Source: Actinomadura kijaniata NBRC 14229
GTDB lineage: Bacteria > Actinomycetota > Actinomycetes > Streptosporangiales > Streptosporangiaceae
Direction: 5' to 3'
Length of the DNA: 64,000 bases
NCBI RefSeq assembly: GCF_001552175.1
Contig: NZ_BCQR01000009.1
Span: forward strand, 1-64,000
Position 1 is the stretch's first letter; each line of letters begins with the position of its first letter. The notes under the pieces were generated by a model, which was given only the letters and a program-made list of their open reading frames with translations, made no database searches and was not told where the DNA came from. Of the stretch, positions 36,345 to 43,325 are shown piece by piece. A program made the position numbers and the translations under genes.

Positions 36345-37226
36345 CTACCGGCTGATCCGGCGGGGCGCCTCCAGCGCGAGGAGCTTGTCGGGGTTGCGGA
36401 CGACGTAGAAGTGGGTGATCTTCTCGTCGGCGACGTCGGCCAGGAAGACGGCCTCCAGGCGGTCGCCGCCGTAGGCGGCGAGCGCGGGCGTGCCGTTGCA
36501 GTTCACGAACTCGATCCGCACGTCCTCGCGGAAGATGCCCAGGACGAGCGTCACCACCCTCTCCGCGCCCACCACCGGCCGGCGCACCGCGCTCACCTTG
36601 CCGCCGCTGTCGGCGGTCCAGGTGACGTCGGGGGCGAGCAGCGCGAGCATGCCCTCCATGTCACCGGTGGCCACCGCCGCCATGAACCGCTCGGTGATCC
36701 GCGCGGCCCTGGCGGCCCCCGCGGGCTGGAACCGCCTGCGCCGCGCCCGTACGTGCTCGCGGGCGCGGTGCGCCACCTGGCGCACCGCGACGACGGACTT
36801 GCCCACCGCCTCGGCGATGTCGTCGTAGCCGAAGCCGAACACCTCGCGCAGGACGAACACCGCGCGCTCGTCGGGGGTGAGCGTCTCCAGCAGAACGAGC
36901 ATCGCCATCGACACCGACTCGGTGAGCACCACGTCCGCCGAGGGGTCGTGCTCGTCGAGCAGCAGCGGCTCGGGCAGCCACACACCGACGTAGTCCTCGC
37001 GGCGGCGCGCGCCGGCCCGCAGCGCGTTGAGCGCCTGGCGGGTCACCAGCCGTCCCAGGTACGACCTGGTGTCGTAGACCCTCGACAGATCCACCTCCGC
37101 CCACCGCAGGTAGCTGTCCTGCAGCACGTCGTCGGCCTCCGTCGCCGAACCGAGGATCTCGTAGACGATCGTGAACAGCAGCGGCCGCAACAGTGTGAAC
37201 CGTTCGGCGTGCTCGTCGGTGGTCAT
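36345..37226 (-). CDS. ECF41/SigJ-like sigma factor with C-terminal SnoaL domain
   Basis: Product of 293 residues. Regions 2 and 4 in the first 165 residues (EADDVLQDSYLRWAEV, TLTPDERAVFVLREVFGFGY) followed by a C-terminal NTF2/SnoaL domain of about 125 residues with NPDKLLAL near the end. In ECF41 sigma factors the extension controls activity in place of a separate anti-sigma. Partner genes are usually oxidoreductases, matching the flavoprotein gene that overlaps its start. Confidence 0.9.
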   Translation of the reverse strand: MTTDEHAERFTLLRPLLFTIVYEILGSATEADDVLQDSYLRWAEVDLSRVYDTRSYLGRLVTRQALNALRAGARRREDYVGVWLPEPLLLDEHDPSADVVLTESVSMAMLVLLETLTPDERAVFVLREVFGFGYDDIAEAVGKSVVAVRQVAHRAREHVRARRRRFQPAGAARAARITERFMAAVATGDMEGMLALLAPDVTWTADSGGKVSAVRRPVVGAERVVTLVLGIFREDVRIEFVNCNGTPALAAYGGDRLEAVFLADVADEKITHFYVVRNPDKLLALEAPRRISR

Positions 37227-38392
37227 GACGCCGCGGTCATCCCGGCGGCCCCCCGCCCGACGCTCTTCAGGTCGATGGCACCGGGGTCACGGGCCTCCAG
37301 GGTGATGCCCAGCACCGCGTTGCGGCACAGCCGCTCCTTGAGATCCGCGGCCTCGGGCCCGTCGAGGATGGAGTCCAGAGGGGCGTCGTCCCGGTCGGAG
37401 TACTGCATCACGCCGGCGTTCCGGCCCAGGCTGACGCACGATCCCTTGAAGACCACCTCCGCCACGGCGGGCGTGGTCCCCGCGATGCGGCTCAGCACGG
37501 CGTCGGCGGCCTGCACGCCGAGCGACCCCGCGGCCTGGCAGCTCATCCGCGGCGGCCGCCCCGACGGCGAGGCGGCATCGCCCGCCGCGATGACGCGGTC
37601 GTCATCGGCGCTGACCAGCGTTTCGTCCGTGACCAACCGGCCGAGCGCGTCGACGCGCAGCCCGCTGGCCGCCGCCAGGCCCGGCACGCCGAAACCGGCC
37701 GTCCAGATGGTGAGTGCGCCCTGCCGTACCGATCCGTCGGTGAGGACGACCGCGTCCTGCCGTACCTCGGCCACCACACCGGTCTCCAGCACGGTGACGC
37801 CGTGCTCGGACAGCCACGTCGCGACGGATCGGCGGCCGGTGGCGCTGAGTGCCGGAGCCAGGGTCCCGCCGCAGACCAGGGTGACCGCGCGCCCTTGGCC
37901 AGCGAGCTCGGCGGCGGTCTCGACGCCGGTCAGCCCGCCGCCGACCACGGTGATCGGGGCGTCGGCCGGCAGCTCCGCCAGCCCGGCGCGCAGCAGCCGG
38001 GCGTACTCGAACTCGGCGACGGAGTGGGCGAACTCGGCCGCGCCCGGCACCGAGGCGGGGACCGCGCCGGTGCTGCCGACCGCGTAGACGACGTAGTCGT
38101 AGTCCAGCGTGCGGCCCGACGCCAGCTCCACCGTGCGGGAGGCGGTGTCGATGCGGATGGCCTTGTCGACCACCAGCCGGACGCCGTCACCGAGCAGCGT
38201 GCCGTAGTCGATCGCCGCGTCGTAGTCGCCGGCCGCGAACTGGTGCAGCCGGATCCGCTCGACGAACTCCGGGCGGGAGTTGACCAGGGTGACGCCGACG
38301 TCGGCGCGCATGCGCAGGCGGTTGGCGGCGAGCGTTCCCGCGTAGCCTCCGCCGATGACCACGACCTTGTGAAGGGTGCTGTGTTCGACCAT
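37223..38392 (-). CDS. type II NADH dehydrogenase-like FAD oxidoreductase
   Basis: Product of 389 residues. N-terminal FAD motif VVVIGGGYAGTLAANRL, second dinucleotide motif ITVVGGGLTGVETAAEL, TIWTAGFGVP and the FAD-closing DDRVIAAGDAA. No C-terminal membrane helix, so probably a soluble or peripheral relative of NDH-2. It sits upstream of and overlaps the ECF41-like sigma gene by 4 bases (stop within ATGA). The ATG at 38392 is where family similarity begins. Confidence 0.87.
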   Translation of the reverse strand: MVEHSTLHKVVVIGGGYAGTLAANRLRMRADVGVTLVNSRPEFVERIRLHQFAAGDYDAAIDYGTLLGDGVRLVVDKAIRIDTASRTVELASGRTLDYDYVVYAVGSTGAVPASVPGAAEFAHSVAEFEYARLLRAGLAELPADAPITVVGGGLTGVETAAELAGQGRAVTLVCGGTLAPALSATGRRSVATWLSEHGVTVLETGVVAEVRQDAVVLTDGSVRQGALTIWTAGFGVPGLAAASGLRVDALGRLVTDETLVSADDDRVIAAGDAASPSGRPPRMSCQAAGSLGVQAADAVLSRIAGTTPAVAEVVFKGSCVSLGRNAGVMQYSDRDDAPLDSILDGPEAADLKERLCRNAVLGITLEARDPGAIDLKSVGRGAAGMTAAS

Positions 38393-38523
38393 GCCCCTCA
38401 AGACACCGAAAACCGACGCGACGTGACACGTCGTGGCACTGGCCACCGCATCTGCACCACCTCCATGCGGACGTACTGTCTCCCGTTTCTTGCGTTGCGG
38501 GGGGCAGATGGGTGCCTGGGCGT

Positions 38524-40002
38524 TCAACGCAGCGCGGCGTCCAGCAGGCCGATCGGCGGCGCGCCCAGCGTGAGCAGGGCGCGGTGGAAGCGGGGCAGCG
38601 AGAACCCGGACCCCCATTCGGCCTTCGCGCGTTCACGCAGGTCCAGGATCGCCATGCGTCCCCAGGAGTAGGCGACGGTCAAAGGATCGCGCAGCACGCG
38701 CGCTGCGGCGACGCGGGCGGCATGGCCGGGGACGAACGCGTCGGCCTCGAACCGGTGGGCGGCCTCCTCCAGAGTCATCGCGCCGGTGTGCAGGCCGACC
38801 GCGCAGCTCAACCGGGTCAGTCGCAGCAGCGCGTCGCGCGCCACGGCGACCTCGAAGCGAGGGTCGCCCGCCCGGAACCCCTCCTCCAGGGCGAGTTGCT
38901 CGGTGTAGTGGGCCCAGCCCTCGGTGAACGTCTCGGAGAACAGCGTCCTGCGCACCTCACCGACCGCGCGGCGCAGTGCGCGGCCGTGGGAGAAGTGGCC
39001 GGGCGCGACCTCGTGCAGGACGATGTTGGCCAGTCCGGCCCGGTGGTAGTGGGTGAGCCACTGCCGACGGCGGTCCAGGGGCCAGGACGGGTCGGGCGGT
39101 GTCACGCGAAACCAGCTCGGCCCGTCGGGTTCGTGCGGCGCCGCACACGTCATCGTGGCGACTTGCCAGTGCTGCCCCGGCGAGGTCGGGCCGACCAGGC
39201 ACTCTCCGTCGTCGTAGGGGACGAGGCCGTGCCGCGCCGCCCACTCCCGCGCCTCCTGCACCAGCGCGGCGGTCTCGGCGACCAGGTCACCGGCGGCCGG
39301 GTGATCGGCCAGCAGCGCCGCGACGGTCGCGGGGGCGTCCGCCGACGCGTCGATCCGGCGGCAGGCGTCCTGGAGCCGTGCCCGCCACGTGCGCCGTTCA
39401 GCGTCGGCGCGGTCGGCGAGGCGGTCGAGGTCGACCTCCACCGCCTCGGTCACCGACAGCAGCCGGGTCAGCGGGACACGCCCCATGGGTTCCAGCGGGG
39501 CGGTCGCCCTGGCCAGGTGCGCGGCGAACCGGTCGAGCGCGTCCCGGGCCGCGGGGTCGGCGGCATGGACGGCCAGGCGGGCGGTGGTGTCCGCGGCGTC
39601 CCGCGCGTGGTCGGCCGAGACCCCGTCCAGGGCCTTGATCGCGGCGTCCACGGCGTCGGGCCAGGCCCGCAGGTGGTCGCGGCGGGCCGCCGCACGCTGC
39701 TCGGCGGGCGCGTAGTCCCGGTCGTAGCAGGACGGATCCAGGTTGGCCAGGTGCAGGGACGGGTCGCGCCGGTGCAGTTCGAGCTCACCGAACCGCACCC
39801 GCAACGTCTCCTCGGCCGCTCCGAGCCGCGCCTCGTCGTCGGGATCGGAACAGGGCTTCCCGCCAAGCACGGCCAGCCCCTGGCGGACCCCGTCGGGTGA
39901 CAGGTCCTGGAGCACTCCGTCGTAGTCGTGAAGGCCCGCCTGTTCGCGCGCCACCGGCACCATCAGCGAGCACACCGCCCGCAATCGAATATCCGTGATC
40001 AC
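38524..40002 (-). CDS. DUF885 family metallopeptidase-like protein
   Basis: Product of about 492 residues from GTG 40002; other starts are possible. All-helical, with the DUF885 zinc-site motif HEVAPGH (a HExxH variant) in the C-terminal half, followed by FSETFTEGWAHYTEQLAL with a further ligand Glu. A distant relative of M32 peptidases. No signal peptide, hence probably cytosolic. Last core-like gene before the accessory region. Confidence 0.82.
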   Translation of the reverse strand: MITDIRLRAVCSLMVPVAREQAGLHDYDGVLQDLSPDGVRQGLAVLGGKPCSDPDDEARLGAAEETLRVRFGELELHRRDPSLHLANLDPSCYDRDYAPAEQRAAARRDHLRAWPDAVDAAIKALDGVSADHARDAADTTARLAVHAADPAARDALDRFAAHLARATAPLEPMGRVPLTRLLSVTEAVEVDLDRLADRADAERRTWRARLQDACRRIDASADAPATVAALLADHPAAGDLVAETAALVQEAREWAARHGLVPYDDGECLVGPTSPGQHWQVATMTCAAPHEPDGPSWFRVTPPDPSWPLDRRRQWLTHYHRAGLANIVLHEVAPGHFSHGRALRRAVGEVRRTLFSETFTEGWAHYTEQLALEEGFRAGDPRFEVAVARDALLRLTRLSCAVGLHTGAMTLEEAAHRFEADAFVPGHAARVAAARVLRDPLTVAYSWGRMAILDLRERAKAEWGSGFSLPRFHRALLTLGAPPIGLLDAALR

Positions 40003-40123
40003 GGAGCCAGGCTCCCGACTCACCTCGGCCCCCCACAATGACCAATTCCACCGCCCTTCCATGGACCAATCCCGCCCGACGCCCACTCCGGCACTCTCCC
40101 CCGCCGCTTCCGGAGCGCGGCTG

Positions 40124-40597
40124 GGGCTAACCAAGTCGCTTCCTGAGACCAACTCGCGCTGGCCGGACAGTGGGACGACGCATGAGAAACGCGGGCTCAA
40201 GCTGCGGCCCGTGAACGAGGTCCGAAGGGTCTCCATCCCGCCCGTCCTGGTGAAGATGCTCAGAGAGCACATCGCGGAGTTCGGGACGGCTCCGGATGGT
40301 CGGCTCTTTCAGACCGAACGCGGTGGCGTCGTCGGCTCGACCGCCTACGGAGACGTGTGGGCCGCAACCCGCGCGCTGGCGTTCACTCCGGCACAGTTCG
40401 CTTCGCCCTCGGCGCGGCGGCCGTACAACCTGCGGCATGCGGGGGTGTCGCCGCGGCTGAACGCGGGCGTTCCGGCAACCGATGTCGCCGAGGAAGCGGG
40501 CCACAGTCTCAAGGTCTTGTTGGACATCTACGCCAAGTGCATCGAGGGCCAGCAGGAGCAGGCGAACAAGCGGATCGACGGCGCGTTGGGCGAGTGA
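40124..40597 (+). pseudogene. C-terminal remnant of a tyrosine integrase
   Basis: About 155 residues matching the C-terminal catalytic part of actinomycete element integrases. It includes LREHIAEFGTAPDGRLF, RRPYNLRHAGVSPRL (catalytic Arg with its His), EEAGHSLKVLLDIYAKC (catalytic His and the Tyr), and the usual ending in RIDGAL. The N-terminal two thirds, including the core-binding domain and the first catalytic Arg, are missing; upstream lies the promoter side of the DUF885 gene. It marks an old integration event at the adjacent tRNA-Tyr. Confidence 0.8.
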
Positions 40598-40771
40598 TCG
40601 TGCCGAATACGCGCCGACAGACGGAAGGGCTCCGGATCATCCCGAAGCCCTTCGCTATTCCTGATGCCACCTGGGAAAGCTCCCTTGGCCCATCCCGCGC
40701 ATATCCCGCGACCAGCGACAGACGGCGGCACATCGTGGCATCCGGCTGCACTGGCGGGTTCCGGAAAGGCC

Positions 40772-40808
40772 AACGGCCCCGGACCATACGTGCTGGTCAG
40801 GGGCCGTT
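40772..40808 (-). terminator. terminator after the tRNA-Tyr remnant
   Basis: Stem AACGGCCCC (40772-40780) with GGGGCCGTT (40800-40808), 11 nt past the tRNA 3' end. Its presence suggests the tRNA was once a native transcribed gene here. Confidence 0.6.
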
Positions 40809-40818
40809 CCCACTGAGG

Positions 40819-40897
40819 TGGCGGGTGCAGGGTTCGAACCTGCGTAGGCTAAGCCGACGGATTTACAGTCCGCTTGCCCGCCTACTCGCGCACCTAG
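40819..40897 (-). pseudogene. tRNA-Tyr (GTA) with destroyed 5' acceptor strand
   Basis: The anticodon arm (GCGGA, loop CTGTAAA, TCCGT; anticodon GTA), a long class II variable arm, the T-arm (GCAGG TTCGAAC CCTGC) and the 3' acceptor ACCCGCC are all present. The 5' side should read about GGCGGGT but reads CGCTAGG, leaving at most three of seven acceptor pairs. The break coincides with the accessory region to its right. Probably non-functional and an integration scar; another tRNA-Tyr must exist. Confidence 0.6.
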
Positions 40898-41042
40898 CGT
40901 GGCCTGGGCGACCTCCAAAGTTGCGGCGAACGCAAATGCCCTTGGGGCCCAAATAGGTCACCACAGCAACGAAAGCGCCCCTGAAGCCAGCCCGTCCTCG
41001 CCCGCGCGGGGAGCGCTTCAACCGCACATCCACATGGTCGTC
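40866..41042. repeat. long direct repeat, copy A (tRNA-Tyr fragment plus array trailer)
   Basis: About 177 bp resembling 42590-42762, roughly 80% by eye with small indels. It starts in the tRNA-Tyr anticodon arm (CAGTCCGC), runs through a shared core (CAAAGTTGCGGCGAACGC, GGGGCCCAAATAGGTCACC) and ends at CACATGGTC just before the trailer-end CRISPR repeat. It contains one highly decayed CRISPR repeat at about 40987-41015, exactly one 61-nt period before the first listed repeat of array 1. Confidence 0.8.
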
Positions 41043-41047
41043 CACGC

Positions 41048-41564
41048 CGAACCACCTCCACTCGCGCGGAGAGAACAGGTCGACGACCTTTCGGACGAGG
41101 TCTTCCTGCGGATCACCTCCGCTCGCGCGGAGAGAACCCCGTGGACGTGGCCGACATCTCGGGGGCCGACGGACCACCTCCGCTCGCGCGGAGAGAACGC
41201 CCCAACAGGTCACCAGCTCAGAAGGTAGCCCGGACCACCTCCGCTCGCGCGGAGAGAACGTGCCGTTCGGCGTGATGCCGGTCAGCGTGGCCGGACCACC
41301 TCCGCTCGCGCGGAGAGAACCGGACCATTGTGATCCGGATCCCGTCTGTGATCGGACCACCTCCGCTCGCGCGGAGAGAACCCAAGGGCGAGCACGTCGA
41401 GTCCGTGCAGGCGCGGACCACCTCTGCTCGCGCGGAGAGAACAGGGCGCCGCCGCCGTCGGGCAGCGCGTCGTACGGACCACCTCCGCTCGCGCGGAGAG
41501 AACGGGGCCGCGTCCATGCAGTACATGCTGAAGAACGGACCACCTCCGCTCGCGCGGAGAGAAC
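41048..41564 (-). CRISPR. CRISPR array 1 (type I-E, minus orientation)
   Basis: Nine 29-nt repeats and eight 32-nt spacers, period 61. Read on the minus strand each repeat begins GTTCTCTCCGCGC, has GA in the loop centre (GAGCGG) and ends GGTGGTCCG. The repeat at 41048-41076 is degenerate (trailer) and one at 41414 has a single change, while the copies nearest 41564 are perfect. So the leader lies on the right, in 41565-41750. The hairpin CTCCGCGC/GCGGAG is what Cas6e recognises. Confidence 0.97.
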
Positions 41565-41750
41565 ACTTAGTGACCTGCGCTTAAAGACCACCGTTACCAT
41601 TCTGCAACCTCACGCTGCGGTGCGGGTGAACAGCGGTCATGGAAGCAGCTTAGAGGGGCTCCTCACATTCTGTCGGTGGCATGTGATGCGGTGGGCGATG
41701 ACAGTGCTGCCGTTTTGGAGCTGCCCATGCCGCCTCAAGGCCCTCCACAG
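41565..41750. promoter_or_regulatory. shared leader/promoter region of array 1 and the cas3 remnant
   Basis: Divergent region: leader of array 1 (minus) and the expected promoter of the truncated cas3 (plus). The part next to the array is AT-richer (CTTAAAGACCACCGTTACC). It does not resemble the corresponding region 43030-43325 of the second locus. Confidence 0.5.
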
Positions 41751-41991
41751 ATGTTGAGTGTTGATGCGCGCCTGTGGGGCAAGCACGCTGGGCTCCCAGC
41801 CCCTTACCCTGCGGTCTGTCACCTCGTCGACACCGCTGCAGTGGCCGGAGCCCTCTGGGATGCGTGGGTCGATGGCCTTCCCACACTTCAGTCTGGCCCC
41901 TTCAGCAAGATCTCCAGAGAAGAGGCGCGCTCTCTTATCTGTTTCTGGGCTGGCCTGCACGACCTGGGCAAGGTCTCTCCGTCGTTTCAGG
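41751..41991 (+). pseudogene. cas3: truncated cas3, first 80 codons of the HD domain
   Basis: The frame from ATG 41751 reads like a type I-E Cas3 N-terminus: LSVDARLWGKHAG, YPAVCHLVDTAAVAGALWD (first metal His) and FWAGLHDLGKVSPSFQ (HD pair at about 70-71). Immediately after the FQ codons the sequence becomes the first repeat of array 2. The rest of the HD domain and the whole helicase are absent. Against the complete cas3 at 43326 about a third of residues match by eye, so this is a second, older-diverged cas3 and not a recent copy. Confidence 0.85.
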
Positions 41992-42556
41992 GTTCTCTCC
42001 GCGCAGGCGGAGGTGGTCCGGCCGCCGAGCAGTGCGCCGCGAGCGCCCCCGAGTTCTCTCCGCGCAGGCGGAGGTGGTCCGTAGCCGCTCGTTGCCCAAC
42101 TCTCGGTATCGAGGTTCTCTCCGCGCAGGCGGAGGTGGTCCGCCGATCCGCAGCCAGCGCGGCAGCGTCTTCGTGTTCTCTCCGCGCAGGCGAAGGTGGT
42201 CCGGTCGTTGAGGAACTCATCCCGCGTTGCGCTGGGTTCTCTCCGCGCAGGCGGAGGTGGTCCGTCCGCTCCGAGATCGAAAGCGAACTGGGCCGCGTTC
42301 TCTCCGCGCAGGCGGAGGTGGTCCGGCGCTGGGCAGCCTGCAGGCGATCCACAAACTGTTCTCTCCGCGCAGGCGGAGGTGGTCCGGTCGGGGTGATCAG
42401 GCCGGTACCGGAGACCACGTTCTCTCCGCGCAGGCGGAGGTAGTCCGCCCGAGACCAGGCTCCATGTCCCGCTGGCGGGATTCTCTCCGCGCAGGCGGAG
42501 GTGGCCCGCTCGATGCCGCCCTCGTCGCCGGTCCGCTCCTGTTCTATCCGCGCACG
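41992..42556 (+). CRISPR. CRISPR array 2 (type I-E, plus orientation)
   Basis: Ten repeats, nine spacers, period 61, starting at 41992 directly against the cas3 remnant. Repeats begin GTTCTCTCCGCGC with AG in the loop centre (AGGCGG) and end GGTGGTCCG, the same variant as array 3. Decay increases to the right: single changes at 42175-42450, GGCCCG at 42508 and a truncated last repeat at 42541. So the trailer is at the right, and the leader side has been replaced by cas3 sequence. Confidence 0.96.
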
Positions 42557-42567
42557 GGTTGACTTCC

Positions 42568-42609
42568 GTAGGTGGGCAGTGCGGTCGGCCAGTCCGCATG
42601 CCCACCTAC
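42568..42609. repeat. hairpin at the array 2 trailer
   Basis: Inverted repeat: GTAGGTGGGCAGTGCGG (42568-42584) pairs with 42594-42609 with a single bulged base and a 9-nt loop. The right arm is the tRNA-Tyr-like start of repeat copy B; the left arm looks like an inverted copy of it. It may terminate array 2 transcription. Confidence 0.65.
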
Positions 42610-42762
42610 TCGCACACCTAGCGTGACCTGGACAATCGCCAAAGTTGCGGCGAACGCAAATGCTCTTGGGGCCCAAATAGGTCACCGCAGCGATGAAATC
42701 GCCCTTGAAGCCACCGCCCTTGCACGCACGGGGAACGCTTCAGCCACACATTCACATGGTCA
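42590..42762. repeat. long direct repeat, copy B
   Basis: Partner of 40866-41042. Begins CAGTCCGC within a tRNA-Tyr-like D-arm/anticodon 5' strand but lacks the rest of the tRNA. Shares the core GTTGCGGCGAACGCAAATG and a decayed CRISPR repeat at about 42710-42738, and ends at CACATGGTC before array B. Both copies have the same broken acceptor (CACCTAGCGTG), so the tRNA damage predates the duplication. Confidence 0.8.
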
Positions 42763-42770
42763 TCATCACC

Positions 42771-43029
42771 TAGATCACCTCCGCACGAGCGGGGAGCATC
42801 TGAGGGCGTCCAGTCCTCCGGGAGCGTATCTAGGGGCCGTCCCCACGCGGGAAGTACATCCGCCAGAACCTGCGTGATTGGGTCGCCTCCGCTCGCGCGG
42901 AGAGAACGCGGTGCCGTTGCCGTGGCGTTCCTCGCGGAGCGGACCACCTCCGCTCGCGCGGAGAGAACCGAACCCATTCGCCGCGCTCCATCTTGGCCAG
43001 CGGACCACCTCCGCTCGCGCGGAGAATTA
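42771..43029 (-). CRISPR. CRISPR array B (short, decayed, minus orientation)
   Basis: Three recognisable repeats of the array 1 variant (GA loop) at 42879-42907, 42940-42968 and 43001-43029, plus degenerate ones at 42771-42799 and about 42832-42859, all on the 61-nt period. The leader-side repeat at 43001 loses its last four bases (GAGAA then TTATG), so the leader junction is broken. Two intact 32-nt spacers and two in decayed context. Confidence 0.88.
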
Positions 43030-43325
43030 TGACTGTGATGCCCTCGATAGCCATCATCCACAATTAGTCCACTTTGACCTTTTTGAGGTTTTTGTCGCCC
43101 ACTCCAAGCGGGGCACCAGTTCTGTCACACCCTCTGCGTAGAGTCCGTTCCTGCCCCCCCGCTCGCGCGGGGACATCACTTGGTCGATTGCCAAGTGGGG
43201 GCCACCCCCAGGCTGCTTTGCGATCTGGGGATTGGTCCTGCTAGTGCAGTTTAGGCATATTGCTTGACTGGCCGTAAGAGGGAAGTTAAGTTCGCCACCT
43301 CTTATTGCTAAGTGCTTGGAGCGAC
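43030..43325. promoter_or_regulatory. promoter region of the cas operon
   Basis: 296 bp, the most AT-rich stretch of the region (TTTGACCTTTTTGAGG around 43075). It should contain the cas3 promoter and the former array B leader. A solitary repeat-like palindrome (GCTCGCGCGGGGACATCAC) lies at about 43158-43180, GC-richer than the neighbouring repeats. No gene seen. Confidence 0.45.

Noticed and set aside
40819..40897. Calling a functional tRNA-Tyr
   Set aside because: At most three of seven acceptor pairs can form with the 5' sequence present.
41565..43325. Shared leader for arrays 1 and B
   Set aside because: The two leader regions show no alignment by eye, unlike the trailers.
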